Assembly: GCA_018817385.1 (NCBI GenBank)
Contig: JAHIUA010000063.1
Coordinates: forward strand, 1 to 64,000
Direction of reading: 5' to 3'
Origin: Pseudomonadota bacterium
GTDB taxonomy: Bacteria; Desulfobacterota; Desulfobulbia; Desulfobulbales; Desulfocapsaceae
DNA: 64,000 nucleotides
The position numbers and the translations under genes are program-made. Under the pieces are notes generated by a model. The model saw only the letters and a list, made by a program, of their open reading frames with translations, was not told where the DNA came from and did no database searches. Shown here piece after piece: positions 55,478-64,000 of this stretch; the first letter of the stretch is position 1; every line of letters starts with the position of its first letter.

Positions 55478-57548
55478 CTTTTTCTCCTTTTTTGGGTAAG
55501 CTAAAAAAGAATGTAGCCCCTTTGCCCGTTTCCGACTCCACCCAGACAGAACCGCCATAGAGATTGACAATCTTTTTGACCAGAGTCAGACCGATGCCGG
55601 TACTTTCGTGCTCATCGCGGGGCGTCAATGTCTGGAATATCTGAAATATCTTATCATGATACCTCCTGTCAATTCCAGGGCCATTATCAGACACACTGAA
55701 TTTCCAGAATGTTCCTTCATCAACACAGCCTACCGTGATCAGCCCTCCATCCTTATCCATATATTTTATGGCATTTCCAATAAGGTTCTGGAAGACCTGT
55801 TGCATACGGGTGGAGTCTTTGCAGACCACGGGCAATTTATTTTCCAAGAATATCTCAATCGTCTTCTCTGCTGCGAGGTTGTCAATGACCTGCTCGACCA
55901 GGATGTTCAGGTCCAACCGTTCTTCCTTTTTGTTGATCCGGCCAATTCGTGAGTAGCGCAGGATACCATCGATAAGACCATCCATGCGTTTAACTCTTTG
56001 CAGAATCAAATTCATCTGTGCCTTCCCCTCTTCATCAAATCCTGCAGAATAGTCCTCCGCAATCCAGTGGGTAAGCTGAGCGATGGCTCGCAGCGGTGCT
56101 TTCAGATCATGGGACACCACATAGGCAAAGTCTTTCAACTCCTTGTTGGCAGCATCATAGTCGCTATTTACTTTCTGAAGTTCTTCTCTGGACTTATTCA
56201 CATCTTCCAGAAGGTATGTAAGGGCTTTGCTGGATTTTTCGACTTTGTCCGTCTTTTCCTGCAATTCTTCTGTCCGTTTTTGAACCAGTCCCTCCAACTG
56301 ATTGCGATATTGGGACAATTCAGCTTCTGCCTGCATGCGCCGAGTCACATCAGCCAATGAAACAAATATCTTCGACCATGAATCCTCATAGCCGGGTACC
56401 ACTGTCAGTCGCAATACCACCTGAATTTCATGGCCTTGAAGCGTTTTATTGACAGTCTGTAACTCAAAATTATATTTTCCCTCAGCGAGACAAATAAGTT
56501 CTTCTCGAAACGCCTCATAGGCATTCTGTCCGAAGACCATATCCAGTTGCCCAAAAAGCAGGTCCTTGGTATCCGCGCCAAATATTTTCAGGGTTTCCCG
56601 GTTTACATCTACAATCTTAATCAGCTGTGCACCGGTATCGACGGATTCCGGATGGCTTGTAAAATAGGATCTAAAATCAGTAACCCCTGAAGAACGAAGT
56701 TGATCAATATATTTCCTGACAGCCGAAAAATCTTCTTCCCATAACGAAATAGGTGCCTCTTCAAACAACCCCCGATACCTCCTTTCACTTTTCCGTAGTG
56801 ACTCCTCCATCTGCTTGCGTTCAGTGATTTCCCCTTGCAGCTGATGGTAGGATGCATGCAAAGTCTTTCGCATTTCATTGATAGCCTTTACAACTATATC
56901 AAATTCATCTGCTGCTCTGTTATTTTGCTTACGATTCAGAACAAAAGGTTTTTCCAACGTATGCAGATCCAAGGCATTGGCATACCTTGCCAGGGCATGT
57001 AGATGTCGGCCTACCAAGAAATAGAAGATAAAAAAGATAAACCCCGAAACCATAAATGTCTTGATACTTTGGGAAATGATAATGACAATGGCCTTTTCGG
57101 TTAAGCGATCATACAAATTTTCCAAGGTGTAAATGATATGAAGCCTTCCCAATGGAATCGTTTTGTTACCATAGGTATAAGACAGAAGAAAATCTTTTTT
57201 GATTACATGTGCATCTGGAATCTCTCCAACTTTTGCCACAGTTTCATTACCATACACTACATCGGCATACTGCATATCAGGCAATTTCACTATCCCTTCG
57301 AGTTGTATCTGTAAAAGCTCTGTATCAGAGAGCCAAAGACTGTTGACAATACCGTCAAGGTAGCTCACTTCAATCTGACTGACACTTTTTTCTATTGAAT
57401 CAAGACCATACCTGTAGTCACCGTAGAGCTGAACCACTATCAAAACCAAGGTAACAGTAGAACTGAACAGAAAAATATATAAAATAATTTTTTGGACAAT
57501 ACCCCGGCCAAAAATCGACTTTTCTCTCTTATCTTCAGGCAAGGGCAT
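55464..57548 (-). CDS. Membrane histidine kinase with phytochrome-type HisKA
   Basis: 694 residues. Membrane segments at about 20-42 and 164-180 flank a periplasmic sensor of about 120 residues; a HAMP-like linker, a PAS domain (about 255-400), a long coiled coil, and HisKA VSHDLKAPLRAI with His480 follow. HATPase_c has NLIGNAIKYM, DNGPGID and STGIGLTLVKKIV. HDLKAPL is the motif of Cph1-like kinases. The upstream gene (by six bases) encodes a periplasmic solute-binding protein, so this kinase may sense a ligand through it. The overlapping Rcp1-like regulator is its probable target. Confidence 0.93.
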   Translation of the reverse strand: MPLPEDKREKSIFGRGIVQKIILYIFLFSSTVTLVLIVVQLYGDYRYGLDSIEKSVSQIEVSYLDGIVNSLWLSDTELLQIQLEGIVKLPDMQYADVVYGNETVAKVGEIPDAHVIKKDFLLSYTYGNKTIPLGRLHIIYTLENLYDRLTEKAIVIIISQSIKTFMVSGFIFFIFYFLVGRHLHALARYANALDLHTLEKPFVLNRKQNNRAADEFDIVVKAINEMRKTLHASYHQLQGEITERKQMEESLRKSERRYRGLFEEAPISLWEEDFSAVRKYIDQLRSSGVTDFRSYFTSHPESVDTGAQLIKIVDVNRETLKIFGADTKDLLFGQLDMVFGQNAYEAFREELICLAEGKYNFELQTVNKTLQGHEIQVVLRLTVVPGYEDSWSKIFVSLADVTRRMQAEAELSQYRNQLEGLVQKRTEELQEKTDKVEKSSKALTYLLEDVNKSREELQKVNSDYDAANKELKDFAYVVSHDLKAPLRAIAQLTHWIAEDYSAGFDEEGKAQMNLILQRVKRMDGLIDGILRYSRIGRINKKEERLDLNILVEQVIDNLAAEKTIEIFLENKLPVVCKDSTRMQQVFQNLIGNAIKYMDKDGGLITVGCVDEGTFWKFSVSDNGPGIDRRYHDKIFQIFQTLTPRDEHESTGIGLTLVKKIVNLYGGSVWVESETGKGATFFFSLPKKGEKDEKL

Positions 57549-57554
57549 AATTGT

Positions 57555-58256
57555 TTATTGAAAATCCTCAGCAACCAAGCTTTGATAGGTGCCGTCTTTT
57601 TTCATTTTTTTCAGGTTTCTTACTATTTCAGGCACCAGGTCTTCATGTTTCTTGTGCACATACAAAAACATGTCGCTGACGACTATGGGCGGCTGCAAGG
57701 CCTTGATATCGGAATAACCAAGTTTTTTTAACACCTCCATTCCACTAGCCTGTCCAAAAACACCAACATCTGCCCGCTCTTTTTCAAGAAATGTGAACAG
57801 AAGTTCTTCATTTTTGATGGCAGTCTGGGCCTTGGCATTCCTCAACTCCCGCTCGCAATTTTTCCAACCGTTGACATAGACCACATGGTAGGGGAGGAGA
57901 CTTTCCCAGCCACTGACTGAAATATCAGTATTTTTAGAAAAAGCGACAATGCGATTCACCGCAATCTTTTCCGGTACTCTGATGAGATTCGGATATGCCT
58001 GGGTTATGATATCTGTTCTTAAAAAATTTCCGTCTTCAATACCGTTATTGGCATTTTCCAGCGACCTCTTGGATGGCATGGAAATAATTTTTAGTTCTAT
58101 TCCCATGCGTTTGAAGCATTCTTTAAGGACTCCATTCATGGCTTGGGCACGAGCATGGCCTTGATCGTCTCCAGTTGTAAATGTAAGTGTTGTCTGTGCG
58201 CTTGCCCCAGATGAGAAGACAAAAATCAACAAGATGGAGGTCATCAAAATTTTCAC
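57555..58256 (-). CDS. Periplasmic solute-binding protein (SBP_bac_3-like)
   Basis: 233 residues from a GTG at 58256 with a perfect GGAGGG six bases upstream; upstream codons to 58298 lack a site. A signal peptide (VKILMTSILLIFVFSSGASA) is followed by LTFTTGDDQGHARAQAMNG and a family-3-type binding fold (IKIISMPSKRSLENANNG-like, GVFGQASGMEVLKKLGYSD). No permease or ATPase is nearby; instead it sits six bases before the HK gene. It probably serves as a soluble sensor for the kinase rather than a transporter component. Ligand unknown. Confidence 0.88.
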   Translation of the reverse strand: MKILMTSILLIFVFSSGASAQTTLTFTTGDDQGHARAQAMNGVLKECFKRMGIELKIISMPSKRSLENANNGIEDGNFLRTDIITQAYPNLIRVPEKIAVNRIVAFSKNTDISVSGWESLLPYHVVYVNGWKNCERELRNAKAQTAIKNEELLFTFLEKERADVGVFGQASGMEVLKKLGYSDIKALQPPIVVSDMFLYVHKKHEDLVPEIVRNLKKMKKDGTYQSLVAEDFQ

Positions 58257-58388
58257 GAATCCCTCCTTTGCTCGCAATCCCTGGACGTTCCGCAACAAAA
58301 CATTGTTCCCCCTTATCAGACAAGACCCTGGAAAGAGATTTGAGAAAAGGCCATGCTTCCCTCCTCTTTTTTATGCTTCCAGGAAAAA

Positions 58389-59855
58389 TCAGTCCTCTTG
58401 CTCCTCAAACGCCTGCAGCCTGTCCCTGAGCTCCTTTATCCTGAACTCCCGCCCTACAAAAAGATCATTCATCCGTTCAAGGTCTCTATTCTTTACTTCC
58501 AACTCAAGGGTTCGTTCGCTGACCAATTCCTCCAGATGATTATAGTATCTCTTCAATTCTTCCTCTGCCTGTCTGCGCTCTGTAATATCATTCATGGCGA
58601 CAAGGGCAATTTGGCCCAGATTGGTGACCTTAAATTCTACACGATGAACCGTACCGTCTTTGCTGGTTATCTCCCAATCCTGCTTTTCAATTTCTTTGCT
58701 CCCCTCTGCAACCGACGCCAGGGCTTCCTGCCACGATTTTTGTACCGATTGGCGATACCTTTCATCAGGATAGGCAGTCAGCCACCATTCTTCCATCGTC
58801 GAAATATCTTCAAGGGTGTAACCAAACAATGCAGTGAACTTATTATTATAAAGAACGACATGTTGATCAGGATCAATGACGACCATAGGAATGGGCGCCC
58901 GGATGATTACTGTTTCAAATCGATCTTTACTTGCCCGCAACGCATCTTCTGCCTGTTGACGAACTGCAATTTCATCCACAAGCAACTTGTTGGTTGTGGA
59001 AAGAGCCTTTGTCTGCTCCCTCACGCTACGTTGCAGGCGTTGGGCCTGGGCCCATGAAAAGTGAATGAGGAGCACAGTCGAGAGCAGGAAGCCTCCTCCT
59101 AAGCCCCAGAGTACCAGACGGGTCCACACAAGGGGCGGGGCTGCACCTGCTCTCCAGTGCAATTCAATGGTCCATTTGCTGTCAGCCACCAAAACTGATA
59201 GCCCATATACCTCTCCAGAACTCCTCTCCGCCCCCCAAAAAACCCGCCCCCTGCCATCCAGCAAGCGAACACCAAATTGATCTAAATTTACCCCTGCAAG
59301 AGCCTCTGACAACAACACCGAGACATCATAGACACCTATTGCCAGTCCCATGAATCTGTCCGCCACAAAAATCGGAGATCTGACGACAAGCCCTGTACCG
59401 CCTTGCCGGAGTCTCAGCGGCCCTTGCAGCGATGCCTGCCTCTGATCGATTGCTTTTCTAACAGATGGGCCACGCTCAGGATCCGCCAGTAAAATCATTG
59501 GCCTGCTGACAGTGATCTCATTCTCTTGAGAGGGGTATACATAGCTTACCCGGGTGCTGGAGTCTGCATACTGAAGGGCACGGATGGGGGGATTTGATTG
59601 CAAAAGCATCGCTGCAAAAGCGGCAAACTCTGCAGCCGTTGTCTCTGGATGCAAGGCAAATAAGGAAGAGAGCGCTTCTACGGCATTAAACCGGGAGACA
59701 AGGGCATTTTCAAGACGTATCTTGCACAATTTCGCCGTGCTGTGCAGTTCTGTCTGCCTTGCCGCACGCCAATGGCTTCCCTGCAACCTGTCAGTAACGA
59801 CCAAGACGCCAATACCCATACAGATTATGGCGAATAAGAGTATTTTTTTTAACAC
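58389..59855 (-). CDS. CHASE-PAS membrane sensor protein without kinase domain
   Basis: 488 residues. Helices at about 5-22 and 243-267 enclose a CHASE-type periplasmic domain (SLFALHPETTAAEFAAFAAM, ALQYADSS, GLVVRSPIFV); a PAS domain (about 307-432) ends with MNDITERRQAEEEL and is followed by a coiled coil finishing ERMNDLFVGREFRIKELRDRL. That C-terminal motif is known from PAS proteins, but neither HisKA nor HATPase nor an output domain follows. The next gene starts 132 bases away with an unrelated protein. It may signal through an unlinked kinase via its coiled coil. Confidence 0.88.
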   Translation of the reverse strand: MLKKILLFAIICMGIGVLVVTDRLQGSHWRAARQTELHSTAKLCKIRLENALVSRFNAVEALSSLFALHPETTAAEFAAFAAMLLQSNPPIRALQYADSSTRVSYVYPSQENEITVSRPMILLADPERGPSVRKAIDQRQASLQGPLRLRQGGTGLVVRSPIFVADRFMGLAIGVYDVSVLLSEALAGVNLDQFGVRLLDGRGRVFWGAERSSGEVYGLSVLVADSKWTIELHWRAGAAPPLVWTRLVLWGLGGGFLLSTVLLIHFSWAQAQRLQRSVREQTKALSTTNKLLVDEIAVRQQAEDALRASKDRFETVIIRAPIPMVVIDPDQHVVLYNNKFTALFGYTLEDISTMEEWWLTAYPDERYRQSVQKSWQEALASVAEGSKEIEKQDWEITSKDGTVHRVEFKVTNLGQIALVAMNDITERRQAEEELKRYYNHLEELVSERTLELEVKNRDLERMNDLFVGREFRIKELRDRLQAFEEQED

Positions 59856-60173
59856 CCCGGTCCCCTGGTTGCAGTCATTCCCTGGCTGACAGATTCCATG
59901 TGCATCCCATAATGATTATATGACACATTCTCATATCAACCTAACCTTATTCCATGCAACTACACATAAATGTTATGCCATCTCAGCCCTTGCTCGCAGG
60001 CGATAGTGCCCCACCCTCACAGATTCAGGAAGCAGGAGTTTGTCCAGGAATAGCTATGTTAGCAAAAATCGAGGCATTCATGAAAAAGAGACGCAGCCAT
60101 CTACCTAATAGTACAAGCATTATTTTTTTAAACAACGAAACGGTTGGGGAAAAGGGCATCCTCGGTCCGGCGC
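59856..60173. other. Intergenic stretch, no supported gene
   Basis: I see no gene, terminator or structured RNA with confidence between the CHASE-PAS gene and the methyltransferase gene. Confidence 0.4.
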
Positions 60174-60722
60174 CTAGAGCAGCCAGGGAATAAACATCCT
60201 CGTCCGTTGCATGTAATCCACATAGGCTGTACCGAAAAACTGAATATTCTCCTGTTCCTCCACCTTGGCTACAGCGATGAGTAAGGCACTCACCAGGAGA
60301 ATCAGGCCACTATTGAGTGGGGTAATATGTTTGAGGTAGGCACCCCAAGCGAGAAAAAGGAGGGAACTGTACATCGGATGACGCACATATCGAAACAGCC
60401 CCTCTTCCACAATATGGACAGTATTTTCAAAAGAGAGGTTCGCCGGCATCTCCTCCCGTTCAGCATACCCGCCACGCTGTTTGAGCATCAGCAGAGACTG
60501 GACGACAAAGACAATCGAGGCGAGCAGGAGAAGCCAGGAGACGAGGTGCAGGGCTGAAAAAGGGTCGCGGAACCAGTAGGGATGGTTCAACAGGACCAGG
60601 AGTAGAATCCCTTCAAAAACAAAAAAACGGTAAAAACCGTGTGTACCCGGATGGGCCAGGGCACGCCAGGAGAAACGAACAAAAAACAGGGTGCAGATGA
60701 TGAAGAGAGCAATGCGTATCAT
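60174..60722 (-). CDS. ICMT-like integral membrane methyltransferase
   Basis: 182 residues with five or so hydrophobic helices. The conserved end EEGLFRYVRHPMYSSLLFLAWGAYL and the following VAKVEEQENIQFFGTAYVDYM are the isoprenylcysteine carboxyl methyltransferase/PEMT-like SAM-binding pattern (R-HP-Y, then EE...FG..Y..Y). Bacterial members methylate lipids or other hydrophobic compounds. It is 65 bases from the FAD oxidoreductase in the same direction and probably belongs to the same cluster. Confidence 0.9.
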   Translation of the reverse strand: MIRIALFIICTLFFVRFSWRALAHPGTHGFYRFFVFEGILLLVLLNHPYWFRDPFSALHLVSWLLLLASIVFVVQSLLMLKQRGGYAEREEMPANLSFENTVHIVEEGLFRYVRHPMYSSLLFLAWGAYLKHITPLNSGLILLVSALLIAVAKVEEQENIQFFGTAYVDYMQRTRMFIPWLL

Positions 60723-60787
60723 GACAGACTCCTGACTATGCCTTCCCGGTGACTGGTTTCACTGCTCATCCTGCTTAGCTCTGGCCC

Positions 60788-62278
60788 TCACAACCGCACC
60801 ATTTCTCTGAATTCATCCGCCCCCAGGATCGATTTAACCGTACTGAAGGAGCCGAGAATAGTACCAATCATTCCCGGAGCCATCACGTTCTGACCGGCAA
60901 GGTACAATCCTTTTACGGAAGTGCGATTGAGCATGGCTGTGGCCAGCATCTGACTGGAAGAACGCAGCACCCCATAGGCACTGCCAGCAGGGCTGTTCAC
61001 CCAATCCCGCATGGTCAGGGGAGTGTAGGCATCGAGTATCTTCAAGTCCTTGAAAGAACCAAACAGCCCCTCGGCCTCCCTGAGCAAGTGCTGAGAGTGT
61101 CTTTCTTTTGCTTCATAGTAGTCATTACCACGACGACCGCTTTTTGTATGCGCCCATGGCGCCCACAATTCATCCTTGCCAGAGCTGAGAATCGAAAGAA
61201 GATTGACGCCTTCCCTTTCGCTCCTGCGGATCTGATAATATCTGAGATCCGGCACGTTCCCAGCTGAATCTGTGTCTACCTTGAAGATATTATAGGGAAT
61301 TTCAGGATGCCTGTGGCCATCCAGCCGGGCATGAAGCGAAAAAATGCCGTGGGTATCTTCCAGGCCACTGATCCGCTGCCGATACGAGGGCTTCACTGCC
61401 CCTTGGGGAAGCATCTCTAAGACCACCTTCGGATGGACGGCTCCAATAACCGTTGAACCAGGCAGGAACTCTCCTGATGTCAGCTCCAATCCTTTAACCA
61501 CCCGGGAACGGACATGGATCTTGCTTATTTCCGCAGCGGTAACAATCTTGCCCCCCAACTCTTGCAGACGCCCAGCCAGGGCATCTGCCATATCCGAGCC
61601 ACTCCCCTGCAAACGGTACGAAGAAGAGACATAGGAGGCCAACGCCATATTATGATAGTATGCCGGGCAATCCTGCAAAGGTACCCCAATCCAGCAAGAA
61701 GGAATAGCGAAGATACTGCGCAGGCCCGGTGAACAGCCAAGATCGTCTAACACCGCCCCCAGGGGCTGGGATTGATCAAGCAGGGAAAAATCGTTTTGCC
61801 TGGCATACAGTAAATCCAGGCCATGCAGTTGGTCGGCTGCCTTGCGGATGGGATCGACTATTTTGGTTATGGTTTCCCGTTCTTTTGGAAAAGTCTCTTT
61901 GAGCCTCTCTGCAAAGGCATCCAGTCCTTCCGGTAAGTCAAATGTCGGCGGATGATTTCCAGAGGTGGTATCGAAAAGATAGCGGTCAATAATACCATCC
62001 TGGCCCATACGCGACACGGGAATCGCGGCCGTAACCCCTAAATAATCAAAAAATTTGCGGAGAATTTGTCCCTGGTCGAGCGAGCCAAGGTAATGGACTC
62101 CCACAGCACACTCAATCCCATCGCGGGTGTAACTGCGCATCAGACCACCCACTTGCCTGTTCTTCTCCAGGACGGTGACGTCAAAACCAAGCTTGGCAAG
62201 TATAATTCCACTGCTCAGGCCGCCGACACCGGAACCGATGATCAGAACATCTTGAGGAATAGATGAATGCGGTACCAT
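60788..62278 (-). CDS. FAD-dependent oxidoreductase, carotenoid-isomerase/RetSat-like
   Basis: 496 residues. The N-terminal dinucleotide motif is IIGSGVGGLSSGIILAKLG followed by VLEKNRQVGGLMRSY, as in phytoene desaturase/CrtISO and all-trans-retinol saturase proteins. SYRLQGSGSDMADALAGRLQ (mid) and the C-terminal LYLAGQNVMAPGMIGTILGS also match that group. Such enzymes desaturate, saturate or isomerise polyenes or similar lipids. No carotenoid genes are in view, so the substrate could be a different isoprenoid or lipid. It is separated by three bases from the radical SAM gene. Confidence 0.9.
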   Translation of the reverse strand: MVPHSSIPQDVLIIGSGVGGLSSGIILAKLGFDVTVLEKNRQVGGLMRSYTRDGIECAVGVHYLGSLDQGQILRKFFDYLGVTAAIPVSRMGQDGIIDRYLFDTTSGNHPPTFDLPEGLDAFAERLKETFPKERETITKIVDPIRKAADQLHGLDLLYARQNDFSLLDQSQPLGAVLDDLGCSPGLRSIFAIPSCWIGVPLQDCPAYYHNMALASYVSSSYRLQGSGSDMADALAGRLQELGGKIVTAAEISKIHVRSRVVKGLELTSGEFLPGSTVIGAVHPKVVLEMLPQGAVKPSYRQRISGLEDTHGIFSLHARLDGHRHPEIPYNIFKVDTDSAGNVPDLRYYQIRRSEREGVNLLSILSSGKDELWAPWAHTKSGRRGNDYYEAKERHSQHLLREAEGLFGSFKDLKILDAYTPLTMRDWVNSPAGSAYGVLRSSSQMLATAMLNRTSVKGLYLAGQNVMAPGMIGTILGSFSTVKSILGADEFREMVRL

Positions 62279-62281
62279 GTG

Positions 62282-63331
62282 CTAGTTACAGGTCCCAGCT
62301 TTTTTCAGGCCGGCGTTGCGCCAACAGGTGGGGTCTGAAGCCAGATAATCCCCGGTAAGCTGGTAGGCTGCGCCGCGACAGCCATAACATTCTTCCGCCT
62401 TTTCACAGTCACGACACTCGCCCTTGATCATTTCCCGGTAATTTTTCAGATTATTGATGACTTCACTGTTTTTCAGGATATGAGCCAACCTGTTGTTGCG
62501 TATATTATCCAGCGGAATAGTGACCCCGACACAGGGCATGACATCCCCCCTGGCTGTCACCAGACAAGAGACCTGATGACGCATACATTTATTGCCCACC
62601 AGTGGCGGTTGCGGTTCCCAATGACGGCCATATTTTTCCTTATCGATCTCCGAAAGCCGTGAAAACAAGTGCTTCAAGGCTTGCGCATCTACTGAGAGCC
62701 AGCTATTTTCGAGGGCATTTTCCTGGGGAGTAATCACCTCAAAATAGGGCTCTATGCCCTCATCGCGCAGCCACTGCCACATCTCCGGCAGCTCGCCAAG
62801 ATTCTGCTGGCAGATGATGGTGCTCATAGCCAGAAACAGATGCGGCGCCGGATAGCCGGCCTGTTTCAAGTTGGCGAATGCGCTTTGGATAATGTCAAAG
62901 GCACCGGTTCTGCCGGCCAATTGGTCCTGAATTTCCCTGTTTCTTGAGTTCAATTTCAAGACCACCCGCACTTGAGCCTGGGCCAGAATCGCAGCAAGCT
63001 CAGGAGTCAGGCCGCTTCCATTGGTAAACATTTCAATTTCAAAGTTATGCTCATGAAGAAAGGATATCATTTCAACAAGGTGGGGATAAATACTTGGTTC
63101 ACCACCCAAAATAATAATCTTTCGTGCCCCCATTTCCTTGGCCTGGAGGAGAACATCCCTGAGTTCCTCTCGGGATAGCTCATCTGTACAGTCACGTTTC
63201 TCGGGAACATAGCAGTAGGAGCAGCGAAAATTGCAAATCCGGCTGAATTCGATTTCCATGGACAATAGCCTGCCTGCGGCCACCGCTTCCTTTATTTCCT
63301 GCTCGGTAAATTCAAGATTATATAACTGCAT
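62282..63331 (-). CDS. Radical SAM/SPASM protein
   Basis: 349 residues. The CX3CX2C motif is CNFRCSYC at residues 33-40, then GGEPSIYPHL and the C-terminal SPASM-like cysteines: CMRHQVSCLVT, VMPCVGV, CRDCEKAEECYGCRG and DPTCWR. SPASM radical SAM enzymes carry additional Fe-S clusters and modify peptides or small molecules. No precursor-peptide gene is recognisable nearby. It starts the visible three-gene set that ends in the ICMT-like gene and follows the B12-type radical SAM gene by about 117 bases. Confidence 0.92.
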   Translation of the reverse strand: MQLYNLEFTEQEIKEAVAAGRLLSMEIEFSRICNFRCSYCYVPEKRDCTDELSREELRDVLLQAKEMGARKIIILGGEPSIYPHLVEMISFLHEHNFEIEMFTNGSGLTPELAAILAQAQVRVVLKLNSRNREIQDQLAGRTGAFDIIQSAFANLKQAGYPAPHLFLAMSTIICQQNLGELPEMWQWLRDEGIEPYFEVITPQENALENSWLSVDAQALKHLFSRLSEIDKEKYGRHWEPQPPLVGNKCMRHQVSCLVTARGDVMPCVGVTIPLDNIRNNRLAHILKNSEVINNLKNYREMIKGECRDCEKAEECYGCRGAAYQLTGDYLASDPTCWRNAGLKKAGTCN

Positions 63332-63448
63332 TATTCATTTTCGCCTGCAATCAGGTCACTCGTATAAGATTGGTAAAAATTTGACTTCCTGGCGATGCCT
63401 CGACAGAGAGACGAGAGACTTCGCAATCGTCGCTTTTCTGCCCCATCA

Positions 63449-64000
63449 TCAATAGTCTTCCAGATCAGTAAAGGTGTTCATCCGCTCCCAGCGCTGAACT
63501 TCCCGCTGGTAACGTCCCTCCCATCCATATTTCTTCAGCACTCGTTGATAGTGGAGCTTCAAGAAGGGCTTAAAGAGAAAGCGCCAGATCCCGGTCCAGA
63601 GTTTTCCCTGCTTACGGGCCGGCGTCGGTGGATTCCACCAGCTGAGCACCACCTGACGCTGATACCAGTAATTATACTGCAGTTCTTCAGAATCAAGATA
63701 CCTGGTGCGTACATTGGCCCAGAGTCCATTATATTTTTTATAATTTGCCCTGTTGGTGATCAAATCTTCCGCCAACAGATGCTCACGCATACCTGTTTTC
63801 GGATAAGGGGTGAGGATCTGGCAATAGGCCGCATCCGCGCCAATATCCTTAAAAAATTCATAGTTCTCTTTGATGGACTGGACATCATCCTCGGGAAAGC
63901 CGAAAATCAGGCCACCAATTACCATCATTCCGTATTTGTGGCAATTTTCAACGGCCTTTTTCGAGGCAGCCACAATATCTCCCTTGCCGGCAGCCGCCAG
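63449..64000 (-). CDS. B12-binding-type radical SAM protein, C-terminal part (truncated by window)
   Basis: The frame is open to the last base: codons Leu-Ala-Ala-Ala-Gly-Lys-Gly-Asp-Ile precede the first GTG, so the 5' part is outside and at least 183 residues are visible. HKYGMMVIGGLIFGFPEDDVQSIKENYEFFKDIGADAAYCQILTPYPKTGM, read in parts, is the C-terminal half of the radical SAM barrel of BchE/HpnP-like cobalamin-dependent enzymes; the Fe-S and B12 motifs would be upstream. Such enzymes often methylate hydrophobic compounds, for example hopanoids. Confidence 0.85.
   Translation of the reverse strand: MAAAGKGDIVAASKKAVENCHKYGMMVIGGLIFGFPEDDVQSIKENYEFFKDIGADAAYCQILTPYPKTGMREHLLAEDLITNRANYKKYNGLWANVRTRYLDSEELQYNYWYQRQVVLSWWNPPTPARKQGKLWTGIWRFLFKPFLKLHYQRVLKKYGWEGRYQREVQRWERMNTFTDLEDY

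Overview
The window is a compact stretch of bacterial chromosome at medium G+C. Gene content points to an anaerobic Desulfobacterota (Deltaproteobacteria) lineage, most likely near the Desulfobulbales. The pointers are many complex sensor kinases, an indolepyruvate:ferredoxin oxidoreductase next to two phenylacetate-CoA ligases and a Liv transporter, a DsrE-like protein, a SulP permease with an unusual insertion, and a heme-c sensor kinase. This placement is inference from gene content; no rRNA or other firm marker is present.

Layout. 1-16 kb: the C-terminal part of a large unrecognised protein; a HAMP/PAS histidine kinase; a cyclic di-GMP-I riboswitch with terminator ahead of a secreted beta-helix protein; a DsrE-like protein; an alpha/beta hydrolase; two further kinases; an EamA transporter; a TetR regulator with matching operators at its own promoter and at a downstream lipoprotein gene; and a LysE exporter. 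16-29 kb: a long minus-strand block with rph, two paaK genes, livFGMHK, an ACT-domain protein and iorBA, which looks like an aryl/branched amino-acid uptake and oxidation unit, preceded by an FG-GAP-repeat secreted protein. 29-44 kb: a TetR-SulP pair, an HDOD-GGDEF cyclase, an ABC-F protein, a radical SAM protein, RNase III, tRNA-Cys, glycogen phosphorylase, and a TPR-cysE-cysK set behind a near-consensus promoter.

44-60 kb is a signalling island. A plus-strand run of five tightly spaced or overlapping genes encodes REC-HK-REC, a CXXCH heme-type HK, REC-PAS-HK, REC-HDOD and REC with a degenerate HD-GYP domain. It ends in a G-rich heptanucleotide repeat tract. Facing it on the minus strand are a REC-PAS3-HK-REC hybrid, an Rcp1-like regulator, its overlapping kinase, a periplasmic solute-binding protein and a kinase-less CHASE-PAS protein. 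60-64 kb holds a minus-strand cluster (ICMT-like methyltransferase, carotenoid-isomerase-like FAD oxidoreductase, SPASM radical SAM, B12-type radical SAM) that runs off the window and may be a lipid or isoprenoid biosynthesis locus.

The theme is environmental sensing: eight histidine kinases, one recognised diguanylate cyclase, and a c-di-GMP riboswitch that provides a local output for that second messenger.
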